From Candidatus Pacearchaeota archaeon (GTDB lineage: Archaea; Nanoarchaeota; Nanoarchaeia; Pacearchaeales; GW2011-AR1), in the NCBI GenBank assembly GCA_002686195.1, contig NZAS01000038.1, forward strand, positions 19,460-83,459: a DNA stretch of 64,000 nucleotides, in the 5' to 3' direction. The translations under genes were made by a program, and so were the position numbers. Position 1 is the stretch's first letter, and each line of letters opens with the position of its first letter. The notes below the pieces were generated by a model. The model saw only the letters and a list, made by a program, of their open reading frames with translations. It did not search any database and was not told where the DNA came from. Of the stretch, positions 40,632 through 48,816 are shown piece after piece.

Positions 40632-40948
40632 GCGCAACGCTCGAGGGCTGAGCGATAAGGGATAAGCCCGTTCACCCTCCACACCTTGCCCGCGCCATCG
40701 TTTGCAATGGTGATGAACAGCGTTGTGGCATTTTCCTGCACGAAGGTAACTGTCGTTTCGCTCTCGTCTTGAAGGACTGAGGGCGCACCAATCTTCGACA
40801 CGCTTTCGGAGATGCACTGGGCAACGCGCATCGGTGGCTTGGCGGTCTGGAAGGTATGGACTGGCGGACGGGTGCGCAGGTCTGAAGCGGTTGTCGTGCA
40901 AGCTGTAATACTGGCGGCTGCGAATAGTGCGAGTGCGGTTCTTTTCAT
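40628..40948 (-). CDS. Lipoprotein cargo gene within the head module
   Basis: 106 residues on the strand opposite the late genes. MKRTALALFAAASITAC is a lipoprotein signal with Cys at 17. The mature part has a beta region VTFVQENATTLFITI. An exported lysogeny gene (moron) is likely, for example affecting the host surface. Confidence 0.65.
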   Translation of the reverse strand: MKRTALALFAAASITACTTTASDLRTRPPVHTFQTAKPPMRVAQCISESVSKIGAPSVLQDESETTVTFVQENATTLFITIANDGAGKVWRVNGLIPYRSALERCA

Positions 40949-41002
40949 GGCCCAGCAATAGCGGCCAAGTTTAGCAAAAAGTCAAGCAGAGGGGTTTCAG
41001 CG

Positions 41003-41194
41003 ATGACGCGAGTTAGAACCTTGCAGTGGCATCGTAATGTCCACGGCGAACACAACCGGGGCGACGAATACAACCACGACCGCCCCGCGACCGATATTCA
41101 GTTCGGCTACGTCGAGGAAGTAACGGCAGAGACGGAATCCTTCGAGCCTTTCCAGCCCTTCGGGGACGAAGAAGGCGAAGCGGAACCCGAATGA
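41003..41194 (+). CDS. Small acidic head-tail region protein
   Basis: 63 residues from ATG 41003, RBS AGAGGGG. His/Asn-rich start and strongly acidic end (FGDEEGEAEPE). Overlaps the next gene. Unknown. Confidence 0.55.
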   Translation: MTRVRTLQWHRNVHGEHNRGDEYNHDRPATDIQFGYVEEVTAETESFEPFQPFGDEEGEAEPE

Positions 41195-41592
41195 GGTTCC
41201 ACCTTGATGGCGTCGAAGATGCCCTGCGCAATCTTGAGGCTATCGAAGAGGCGGTATCTGACCGCGAATTGCAGGCGGATGGCCTAGAGGCGCTAGAGCC
41301 GGTGGTAAAGGACGCACAAAGCCTTGCCCCGGTCGATCAGGGCGACCTGCGCGACAGCATCGAGGCAACGGTATTTGAAGATGGTTCGGTCGGGGTAATT
41401 ATCCGCGACTGGAAGGGGCATTTCTTCGAGTTCGGCACCGTCCATATGCGGGCCACCCCGATGCTTATGCCCGCGTGGGATGCGAACGTTAGCGAGGTGA
41501 GTAACGCCTTTGCTGATCGCATCCGCGCTCGCATCGAGGGCGCACCTCGCGTCAACCGCAGCCGCACGGCTCTAAGGACTGAGGGGCTGTAA
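41191..41592 (+). CDS. HK97 gp10-like neck protein
   Basis: 133 residues. LAPVDQGDLRDSI and FFEFGTVHMRATPMLMPAWD are the conserved gp10-like motifs. Completes the head-tail joint. Confidence 0.85.
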   Translation: MRFHLDGVEDALRNLEAIEEAVSDRELQADGLEALEPVVKDAQSLAPVDQGDLRDSIEATVFEDGSVGVIIRDWKGHFFEFGTVHMRATPMLMPAWDANVSEVSNAFADRIRARIEGAPRVNRSRTALRTEGL

Positions 41593-42003
41593 ATGGAAAA
41601 AGACCTTCAAGACCGCCTGCGGGATGCACTTAGCGGGACTTTAGGCGAAGCATTTAACCGCCCCGCCGTCGATTGGAACGAACGCAAGAGCAACGACCGC
41701 AGCGCCTTCCCGGCCATCGTCCTGACGACCGTTTCGCCGGGGCATGACTATGTGCAGGGCGGCACGGACGCACTGAAGCAGCCGCGCATTCGGGCTGAGA
41801 TATTCGACCTCACCCCGCTGAGCGTCAAGGCAACCAAAACGGCGGTCATCGAAGAGATGGAAACCAGCGCCAGCCAAGGCGCTACCCAGTTTAGCAAATC
41901 ACGCCTCGCCTTCGAGCGGGACACGGACCCCGAGGACCTTCCGGGGGGATTGAAGGTCTTTCGGACGATACTCGACTTCTTCGTCCCTCACTCTCCACTT
42001 TAG
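41593..42003 (+). CDS. Tail terminator (DUF3168-like)
   Basis: 136 residues immediately after the gp10-like gene. AFPAIVLTTVSPGHDYVQGG and ending FRTILDFFVPHS fit tail completion proteins of the DUF3168 type. Confidence 0.75.
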   Translation: MEKDLQDRLRDALSGTLGEAFNRPAVDWNERKSNDRSAFPAIVLTTVSPGHDYVQGGTDALKQPRIRAEIFDLTPLSVKATKTAVIEEMETSASQGATQFSKSRLAFERDTDPEDLPGGLKVFRTILDFFVPHSPL

Positions 42004-42015
42004 AGGATAAACACC

Positions 42016-42468
42016 ATGCCTGATTACGTCGAAGGCGTCGTCGCCATCGAAGAAGAGCTGCACCTTACGGACGGCTCGGGAACTCTCACTCAAATCCTTG
42101 GCCTGAAGGGCATCAAGGAACCCAGCTTCACGCTCGATGAGGTCGAAGACACCGACATGGCCAGCGGCGGGGTTAAGGACTACGTTGCCGGTCTGGGCGA
42201 CTGGACGCTTTTCGAGGCGACCATCAAGCACCGCCCCGGCAGCGACGAGCATGTCCTGATCGAAGAGCATCTGCTGAGCCGCGAACGGCGCGCCTTCAAG
42301 ATCGTTCTGCGCGCGGACAATGACGGCTCGACGGTCGAAGGAACCGGCGAAATCCTGCTGCTGGCTTATGACAAGCCGAACCGCGCACCGGGCGCTGTTG
42401 TGGACGCAACCCTTCGCGGTCGCGTGCGCCAATACACCGAGGGCGCAGTAACGGCACCGGGTTCGTAA
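42016..42468 (+). CDS. Major tail tube protein
   Basis: 150 residues. Beta-rich, with SFTLDEVEDTDMASGGVKDY and DWTLFEATIKHRPGSDEH, a tube-protein pattern. It lies between terminator and chaperone. Not recognisably similar to the A tube protein. Confidence 0.75.
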   Translation: MPDYVEGVVAIEEELHLTDGSGTLTQILGLKGIKEPSFTLDEVEDTDMASGGVKDYVAGLGDWTLFEATIKHRPGSDEHVLIEEHLLSRERRAFKIVLRADNDGSTVEGTGEILLLAYDKPNRAPGAVVDATLRGRVRQYTEGAVTAPGS

Positions 42469-42469
42469 G

Positions 42470-42829
42470 ATGGGGAACCGTCTCGAAGGAACCGCGACGT
42501 TCGACTATGAGGGTCAGACCTACCGCCTGACCCTCAACAACCGCGTTCTGATGGATGCCGAGCGAGTGCTTGGTTATTCTTCGCTCGACGCGGCAGAAGA
42601 GGCGCGACAGGCGCTGGCAGTCGGGCGCAACCCGATGCTTCGCACTGTCGTCGCTATCTTTTACGGCGCGCTGCACCAGAACCACCCGGCTGTGACCGAG
42701 GACGAAGCTATCGACATGTTCATGGCTGACGATCCGGCACCGCAAACCGCGTTCAAGGAAATCCTCCTTGGCGTGGAACCGCCTAAGCCGGTGGGAAACG
42801 GACGCAAGAAGGCGGCAGCAAAGAAGTAG
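42470..42829 (+). CDS. Tail assembly chaperone (short product)
   Basis: 119 residues. GTATFDYEGQTYRLTLNNRV and MLRTVVAIFYGALHQNHPAV resemble GTA/TAC-type chaperones. A slippery heptamer G GGA AAC at 42793-42799 is followed by a -1 frame open to 43161. Not similar in sequence to the A chaperone, but the organisation is the same. Confidence 0.8.
   Translation: MGNRLEGTATFDYEGQTYRLTLNNRVLMDAERVLGYSSLDAAEEARQALAVGRNPMLRTVVAIFYGALHQNHPAVTEDEAIDMFMADDPAPQTAFKEILLGVEPPKPVGNGRKKAAAKK
42793..42799 (+). promoter_or_regulatory. -1 frameshift site G GGA AAC
   Basis: Zero-frame codons GTG GGA AAC hold the heptamer G_GGA_AAC, of the same class as the lambda G/T site (G_GGA_AAG). It lies near the end of the chaperone gene, before its Lys-rich tail. 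The -1 frame has a stop (TAA) just upstream, so entry must occur at or after this point. Confidence 0.75.
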
Positions 42830-43161
42830 CGTGGGACTGGGAGGGAATCTTCCGGTCCTACCGACAGGCTGGTTACGCGCGGGGCGACTTCTTTGAGGAA
42901 ACCCCGCGCTCGACCATCCTTGCCCTACAGGGGGCAAAAGAGCGGGCGCAAAGCGAGCTTCGCAACGTCATCACGGGATCGTGGCTGAATGGTCGCCTTT
43001 CGGGGATGATCGACCCTGACAAATACCCGTCGCTCGAAGAAATGCTTGGCGAAGAGCCGGAGCCGGAAGCGGAGCCGGAACCCGGTGCGGAGCATGTTGG
43101 GGCAAAGCTATGGGTAATGTGGCTTAACAAGAAGCAGCCTAAAGCCCCGTCTCATTCGTAG
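42799..43161 (+). CDS. Frameshift extension of tail chaperone
   Basis: 120-codon frame in -1 to the chaperone, continuing from the slippery site: EVAWDWEGIFRSYRQAGYAR, then an acidic EPEPEAEPEPG repeat. No independent start near its beginning. The fusion would be about 230 residues. The 3' end overlaps the convergent gene at 43139. Confidence 0.75.
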   Translation, partial: RTQEGGSKEVAWDWEGIFRSYRQAGYARGDFFEETPRSTILALQGAKERAQSELRNVITGSWLNGRLSGMIDPDKYPSLEEMLGEEPEPEAEPEPGAEHVGAKLWVMWLNKKQPKAPSHS

Positions 43162-43591
43162 GCGCTATGGGGGTATATAGCAGGAAGCATTGGCCGTAAC
43201 CGTTGGACACCCGCACGCGAAGATTGCGTTCTGTGCTGACGTATTCAGAGCGGCCAGCGCGGCTGTATATCCCGTCTATCTCCCGTTCGATCACCTCGCA
43301 GGCTTCGGGGGCCTCGGGGTGCAGCCGGATAGCTGACAAACCGCCTGAGAGCGGTGAGAAATAGAACTGGGTCCTAAACGTCATTCCCGACGCAGAATAG
43401 GTGCCTTCCGCGCCTAATTCTTGGCCCCTTACTTGATCGCCGCGCAGGCCCCTGACGCTTGCCGCATTGCCTTGTGCGGCTGACACTACCTGCTCCGGGG
43501 ACATGCCCCATTGAGCGTATTGCCAATCCGCGCTGGCGGGGGCGGCAAGCGAAATAAGCGCGGCGGTCAAGGCGAGGTGTGTGGGTCTCAT
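43139..43591 (-). CDS. Secreted cargo protein within the tail module
   Basis: 150 residues from ATG 43591. Signal peptide MRPTHLALTAALISLAAPAS followed by a mature start ADWQYAQWGMSPEQVV. Opposite to late transcription between chaperone and tape measure genes, a typical place for lysogenic cargo. Function unknown, probably periplasmic. Confidence 0.65.
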   Translation of the reverse strand: MRPTHLALTAALISLAAPASADWQYAQWGMSPEQVVSAAQGNAASVRGLRGDQVRGQELGAEGTYSASGMTFRTQFYFSPLSGGLSAIRLHPEAPEACEVIEREIDGIYSRAGRSEYVSTERNLRVRVSNGYGQCFLLYTPIAPTNETGL

Positions 43592-43644
43592 GCCTGCCGA
43601 ATACATCAAAACGAACCAACAATCCAGAACAGGGAGCTTGCCCG

Positions 43645-46539
43645 ATGGGAGCAATCGCGAACTTGGAAGCTACCCTGCGCTGGGACATTGAAGATTTCCA
43701 GCGCGGCACGACTGTTATTGAAGGCACCTTCAAGAATATCATCGGCCTTGCTGGCAAGGTTGGAGAGGCGGTCTCTAACGCGGGCCGCAAGATGACTCTG
43801 GGCATGACGCTGCCCCTAACCGGCCTAGGTGTGCTGTTCACGAAAACGGCGGCTGATGCTGCCGAGCTACAATCTGCGTTCGATTACACCTTTGGCGAAA
43901 TGTCGGCGGGGATGAATAGCTGGGCTGTAACTGCCGGTGACGCAATGGGCCGAGCCACACAAGAGATGCAGCAGGGCGCGCTCGCCTTTGGGCAGCTTTT
44001 CAAGGCGGCTGCGCCCACCGAAGCCGCAGCGGCCCGTATGTCGCAGCGGTTCACCGAGTTGGCGCAGGATGCTGCTAGCTTCTATAATACCGACTTCGAT
44101 ACGGCGATGGGTAAAATCCGGTCGGGCCTGACCGGTGAAAGCGAGCCGCTGCGCGATTTCGGCGTATTTCTGAATGAGTCGGCGGTGAAGGCAAAGGCCC
44201 TTGAACTTGGCCTGATAAGTGCTGGGCAGGAGGTCAACGAATACGGTAAAATTATGGCCCGTTCGGCCTTGATCGCTGAGGGGTTATCGGACGCACAAGG
44301 GGACATTGAGCGGACTTCTGACAGCCTTTCAAACAAGGTTCGCAAAATTAAAGGCGACCTCCATGAATTGGCTCTGGAAATCGGCACCATACTGGCCCCC
44401 TACGCGGAGGCCCTCGCGTCCACTGTGGAAAGACTGGTAGCAGGCTTCCGCTCGCTGCCGACATGGGTCAAGCAGGTCGCAGTTGGCTTCGCGGCATTTC
44501 TTGCCGTCATAGGCCCAGTGGTTGTCGTGCTCTCAACCTTGGCCACTTTGGTTCTGCCCCTTCTGCTTGTCCGGTTTCTAGCGATGCGTGGCGCGTTTGG
44601 TTTTTTGCTGGCGGGTATCACCGCCATCGTCAATCCTATTGGCGCGCTAGTCGTGGGGTTTGGCAAGCTTATAGGCGTTTCTGGGGCTTTTCGGTTAGTC
44701 GCCTTGGCGGCGGGGGCTGCAATGCGCGTCCTCTTGGGTCCACTCGGGCTTCTTCTCGCCGGGGTAGCTCTCCTTGCGGCAAGGGCGCAGACAAGTGCGG
44801 AGCGAACCGATGAGCTAAAAGAAAGCAATGCCGAACTGGCGGCAAAGCTTGAAGCTGCCGGGGTTGAGGTCACGGACTTCGGCAATCGCAGCTCTGACGC
44901 AGCCGGTGGCGTGGATGACCTCGCTGACTCTATGGACGGCGCGAATGAGGCGGGCAAACGCCTTATCCAGACCTTGGCCCGGGTCGCTGAAATCAAAGAG
45001 TTGCAGAAGGAATTGGACTGGATCGATCGGGCAAAGGAGCGGGCTGGCGGTATCGACATGGGCAACGGGTATGTCCAAGTTGAGAGCGGCGGGTTTCTTG
45101 GAGTCGGCGTTCGCAAGAAGGAGAGCTATCGCGTCTCTGACACACAGCGAGAGACCATCGGCAGCCTAGAGGCGCGCGAGAAACAGGTCGCGCTGCGGAT
45201 GCGCCTTCTCTCTGCCGCGATTGAAAACAATATAGACGCGGAAGGCGCGTCAGATGATCCGACGCGAGATTACGCGGAGCCAGACACGAAAGTCGATCGC
45301 GCCGGTCGGGGGCGGGTTTCTACGGGGCCAACCGAAGAGGAACTGTCGGCGCTACGTGAAGAAATCGACCTGGAGCAGAAGCTTTCCGTTGCACGCGCTA
45401 TGGGGGACGAGGAGGCGGTTCGCGCTTTAGAGGGGTTGCGTGATCTTCGCGAAAAGATTGCCGATTATGAACGCGCGGGCCTCAAGACTGCGGACGCTCG
45501 CATTGCCGCTGAGCGCGACATGGCCGAACTGGATCAAGCGCGCAAACGGGCGCTTGAAGAGTTCCTTTTCGAGCGGCAGGTGGAAACCGAATATCAGGTC
45601 GCCATCCTAAACAACGACTACGAACACCTGCGCTATCTGGACGATGAACTCGACCTTCAGCGCCGCATCAACGACCTGAACCGCGAGGGTTACGACCTTG
45701 TGACCGCCGAGAAGATCGCCCGCGATGAAATGCTGGCAATCGAGCAGGCAAGAGAGGCGGCAGCTTCGCGTAGGCTGGAAGACGAACAGCTTGCGCATGA
45801 ACTGGAATTGGCACGGCTGCGCGGCGATGACGACCGCAGCATTCGGATGCGCGAAGAAGAACTGCGCCGCCGTGATCGCGTCGATTACCTTATGGACCGC
45901 GGTGGAATGTCGCGCTCTGAAGCCGAAGAGCAGGCGTTGCGCGAAGCGGCTGACCGTTCGCAGGCCCACTTGCAGGGCACGTTCCGCGATGCGTTCCGCA
46001 ATGGCCTACAGGCTGCACTGGATGGCAACCTGAAGGACTTTTTCGAGGGCTGGATGCGGGAGCGCACGTTTAACGCGCTTTCCAAGGTCCTGGACAAGCT
46101 GGCTGACAACCTCGCGAACCTGATCTCGGGCAATTCGCAAGGTGGCGGGTTGTTCGGCGGCATCCTTGGCCTGTTCGGCAAGTCAGTGCCCGAACCTGCA
46201 ACGGGTTCCACTGGTGGCTGGAGTGTTCCGACTGGTGGCGGGCCAATGGGGTTGGCAACAGGCGGTAGCTTCAAGATTGCCGGCCACTCGGGCATCGACA
46301 GTAACCTCCTGTCACTCAACGGCAAGCCCGTTGCCCGCGTTACCTCTGGCGAGGTGGTGGACGTTCATCGTGGCGACCCCGGTGTGCGCGGCGGCAATAC
46401 CTATAACTTCAGCGGCAACCTTCTGACGCCGGAGTTCTGGGCGCGCATCAATGCGGGCGACGTTGCGGCTGCACAAGGCGGCGCGCAGATTTCGGCCCAG
46501 CAGTCACGGTTCGCAGCATCGCGGAGGCTTGGCCGATGA
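43645..46539 (+). CDS. Tail tape measure protein
   Basis: 964 residues from ATG 43645 (AGGGAG upstream; an earlier in-frame start overlaps other features). N-terminal helical part, hydrophobic spans near 270-400 (VAVGFAAFLAVIGPVVVVL; ATLVLPLLLVRFLA), long Glu/Arg coiled coils, and a Gly-rich region. Last ~50 residues equal those of the A tape measure. Sets tail length. Confidence 0.9.
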   Translation: MGAIANLEATLRWDIEDFQRGTTVIEGTFKNIIGLAGKVGEAVSNAGRKMTLGMTLPLTGLGVLFTKTAADAAELQSAFDYTFGEMSAGMNSWAVTAGDAMGRATQEMQQGALAFGQLFKAAAPTEAAAARMSQRFTELAQDAASFYNTDFDTAMGKIRSGLTGESEPLRDFGVFLNESAVKAKALELGLISAGQEVNEYGKIMARSALIAEGLSDAQGDIERTSDSLSNKVRKIKGDLHELALEIGTILAPYAEALASTVERLVAGFRSLPTWVKQVAVGFAAFLAVIGPVVVVLSTLATLVLPLLLVRFLAMRGAFGFLLAGITAIVNPIGALVVGFGKLIGVSGAFRLVALAAGAAMRVLLGPLGLLLAGVALLAARAQTSAERTDELKESNAELAAKLEAAGVEVTDFGNRSSDAAGGVDDLADSMDGANEAGKRLIQTLARVAEIKELQKELDWIDRAKERAGGIDMGNGYVQVESGGFLGVGVRKKESYRVSDTQRETIGSLEAREKQVALRMRLLSAAIENNIDAEGASDDPTRDYAEPDTKVDRAGRGRVSTGPTEEELSALREEIDLEQKLSVARAMGDEEAVRALEGLRDLREKIADYERAGLKTADARIAAERDMAELDQARKRALEEFLFERQVETEYQVAILNNDYEHLRYLDDELDLQRRINDLNREGYDLVTAEKIARDEMLAIEQAREAAASRRLEDEQLAHELELARLRGDDDRSIRMREEELRRRDRVDYLMDRGGMSRSEAEEQALREAADRSQAHLQGTFRDAFRNGLQAALDGNLKDFFEGWMRERTFNALSKVLDKLADNLANLISGNSQGGGLFGGILGLFGKSVPEPATGSTGGWSVPTGGGPMGLATGGSFKIAGHSGIDSNLLSLNGKPVARVTSGEVVDVHRGDPGVRGGNTYNFSGNLLTPEFWARINAGDVAAAQGGAQISAQQSRFAASRRLGR

Positions 46540-47105
46540 TCGAACTGCCCGTAGGCGTAGTGCCGAGCGAAATGGAAGTGCTGTCGCTCGATCAGGGCAG
46601 CGTGGTGCGCGGTGCATCGTCGCTGCGTATTGACCGCCCCGGCACCCGCTATGCAATCGGCTTCACGTTCCCGCCTAGCGCCAAGGCCAAGGTCGCCCGT
46701 ATCGTGCGCGCCAAGCGGGAGGGCATTCGTGTCCACCTGCCGCTGAAGGTGCCGCAGGGATCGCCGGGAACGCCTGTGGTCGATGGCGCGGGCCAGTCGG
46801 GCACCTCGCTTGACGTTCGCGGCTTCACGCCGGGGTATTTCGCCAAGGAGGACTACTGGCTGACCATCGTGGACGCAAGCGGCAACGGCTATCTGCACCA
46901 AGTTGTCGAGACGGTGGGTGCGGATGGCAGCGGTGAGGCAACCCTGAGCATCGAGCCGCCCCTACGCGCCCCGTTCGCTGACGGCGCGACTATCGAGTTC
47001 GCCAAGCCCTACATAGAGGGTTTTATCGACGGCGAAGACTGGGGCTGGAACACGCCGACTAACTGGCTGGTGTCGGTTGGTTTCGTGGTGGAGGAATACG
47101 AGTGA
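46536..47105 (+). CDS. Minor tail protein (distal tail-like)
   Basis: 189 residues, ATGA-coupled to the tape measure. Near-identical to 2967-3536 of A. In A the hub gene follows directly; here an insert of about 650 bases separates them. Confidence 0.7.
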   Translation: MIELPVGVVPSEMEVLSLDQGSVVRGASSLRIDRPGTRYAIGFTFPPSAKAKVARIVRAKREGIRVHLPLKVPQGSPGTPVVDGAGQSGTSLDVRGFTPGYFAKEDYWLTIVDASGNGYLHQVVETVGADGSGEATLSIEPPLRAPFADGATIEFAKPYIEGFIDGEDWGWNTPTNWLVSVGFVVEEYE

Positions 47106-47344
47106 TGACTAAGCCTATCTACTACATTGCATTTGCGCTTATCTGGCTCGGCCTAGGTGTCTGGAATTTTATTGAGGGTCAGTCTGTCGCGGGTTTCGTG
47201 TGCTTGGCGGTTAGCAACGTTAAAATCGTCGGCTGCGGCATCATTATGAAGCTGAACGAGCGGCCCATGCAGCCGACTGTCAACATCGACGCCCTGCGGT
47301 GCGGTTCGGATATGGCATATAGGCAGGGTCGCCGCCTGTCTTAA
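47105..47344 (+). CDS. Inserted small membrane protein
   Basis: 79 residues from ATG 47105, overlapping the previous TGA by one base. Two hydrophobic segments (YYIAFALIWLGLGVWNFIEG; AGFVCLAVSNVKIVGCGII). Absent from prophage A. Reads with the tail operon; function unknown, possibly superinfection immunity. Confidence 0.55.
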   Translation: MTKPIYYIAFALIWLGLGVWNFIEGQSVAGFVCLAVSNVKIVGCGIIMKLNERPMQPTVNIDALRCGSDMAYRQGRRLS

Positions 47345-47359
47345 TCGACCCCCAGTTTT

Positions 47360-47623
47360 TCATACCACCCCCTCATCGTCTTTCGCTGGCGGGCTTTCTG
47401 GCCCCCAAAGGATAGGCACCGAAAGCGCCTTTAAGCTGGACTCCGGGACGTTCACTTCTCCGGGCCACACGCGCTGATGAAATGGGACATCATCTTTTAG
47501 GTTCATTGTGCGATTGGGCATTTCTTGGAGCAACCGGGCCATGCGGCGCATCGCGCGCCGAGTGGGAAGCCTGCGGAAGAACTTGGGAAAGACCCGAGCA
47601 AGTAAATTGTTAAGCCAAATCAT
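47360..47623 (-). CDS. Inserted reverse-strand gene
   Basis: 87 residues from ATG 47623. Basic amphipathic start (MIWLNNLLARVFPKFFRRLP) that could bind membranes, then a Pro-rich end. Part of the insert missing in A; has its own promoter candidate. Unknown function. Confidence 0.5.
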   Translation of the reverse strand: MIWLNNLLARVFPKFFRRLPTRRAMRRMARLLQEMPNRTMNLKDDVPFHQRVWPGEVNVPESSLKALSVPILWGPESPPAKDDEGVV

Positions 47624-47664
47624 CGGTTTCGACCATCATGTTGCGGTGAAATAACTACACCAAT

Positions 47665-47693
47665 TCTATAGCACAGCTTCCCGCTCTGCGAAA
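47665..47693 (-). promoter_or_regulatory. Promoter of the inserted gene
   Basis: Minus-strand TTTCGC (47693-47688), 17-base spacer, TATAGA (47670-47665). Good -10, weak -35. Confidence 0.45.
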
Positions 47694-47725
47694 GCATCGG
47701 GCTTAAACTGGCGACGGCTAGTTAT

Positions 47726-47753
47726 GGGCGGTTCCTCCGGGAGCCGCCCTTTT
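47726..47753 (+). terminator. Intrinsic terminator inside the tail operon
   Basis: GGGCGGTTCC (47726-47735) pairs with GGAGCCGCCC (47740-47749), loop TCCG, followed by TTTT. It ends the inserted cassette and would reduce downstream tail transcription unless the polymerase is antiterminated. Confidence 0.75.
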
Positions 47754-47770
47754 CATTTGGAGGGGCAATA

Positions 47771-48388
47771 ATGGCAAGAGTAGCCCTAACCGGCCTCCTA
47801 ACAATCGAATTGCCCGAAGCGACCCTGCGCTTCACTGATGGCGGGTTCATCGAATACGGCGGCGAAACCTACCGCGCCAAGGACGACACGTTCGGCACCA
47901 TCCAATCGGTGCAGCCGTTGTCCGAAGGCGTAGGCGATAGCGTCCCCGCCCTGTCGATCACCCTCCTGCCGCCTGACACTAGCGCGGTGGCCGAACTGGC
48001 AAAGCCGGGGCATCAAACCGCACAGGTGCAATTCGTGCTGGCGGAATACGATGTGGACGCGGGCACGATCAATTCGGCGGATGTGCTGTTTACCGGACAG
48101 ATCGACCAAAGCGTCCTGACGGTTGGCAAGGGCAAGCGCGAACTGTCAATGTCGGTGGTTAGCCTCGCTGAGCGGCTTTTTGAGGGCAACACCGGAAACT
48201 CGCTCAATCCTACGTTTCACAAATCGGTGTGGCCTGGAGAGACGGGCCACGACAACGCAACGGGGCTAGCTGTTCCGGTCGCATGGGGCGTCGAGCGCCC
48301 TAGCGGTGGCGGAAGCACCTACGGCGGCGGCGGTGGGCCTGCCGGTCGCGGGAATGTCTTCGGCGGCCCGAGATACGATTACCTCTGA
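47771..48388 (+). CDS. Tail hub/baseplate protein
   Basis: 205 residues from ATG 47771 with GGAGGGGC upstream. Close homologue of 3533-4147. Since the upstream insert removed the start overlap used in A, this copy has its own RBS and an ATG. Confidence 0.6.
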   Translation: MARVALTGLLTIELPEATLRFTDGGFIEYGGETYRAKDDTFGTIQSVQPLSEGVGDSVPALSITLLPPDTSAVAELAKPGHQTAQVQFVLAEYDVDAGTINSADVLFTGQIDQSVLTVGKGKRELSMSVVSLAERLFEGNTGNSLNPTFHKSVWPGETGHDNATGLAVPVAWGVERPSGGGSTYGGGGGPAGRGNVFGGPRYDYL

Positions 48389-48389
48389 T

Positions 48390-48815
48390 ATGAAAAAGCT
48401 ACCGGAACTTGAGCGCCGCAGGATTGCGACGGAGAAGACCCTTGCCCGCTATCGGGACAAGGAGTTCGACTGGTCCAAGGGCATCACTTGTGTTCACTTG
48501 GCGCGCTTTCACCTGCGCAACATGGGGCACAAGGTCGAGACGTTGCCGCGCTTCCGTAGCGCGCTGGGTGCCAAGCGTGCGCTTAGCGCGAAGGGCTACG
48601 GCAGTCTTGGGCGGCTGATGGACAAGAAGCTGGCCCCGATTGCGCCCGCGCAGATGATGCTTGGGGATCTCGCAATGGTCCCCGGTGAGCAGGGCTTGGA
48701 CGCGCTGTTCGTCTGCGCTGGTCCGCTGAAGCTGTTTGGCTGGCGCGAGGACCACCCGAAACTCGTCATCCTTGATGTGGCGCTCGACGAACTCACTGCG
48801 AGCTGGAGAGTGTAA
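48390..48815 (+). CDS. NlpC/P60-like tail hub peptidase
   Basis: 141 residues from ATG 48390, near-identical to 4149-4574, including the Cys of GITCVHLARFH. Follows the hub protein, precedes the tail tip gene. Confidence 0.6.
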   Translation: MKKLPELERRRIATEKTLARYRDKEFDWSKGITCVHLARFHLRNMGHKVETLPRFRSALGAKRALSAKGYGSLGRLMDKKLAPIAPAQMMLGDLAMVPGEQGLDALFVCAGPLKLFGWREDHPKLVILDVALDELTASWRV

Positions 48816-48816
48816 T

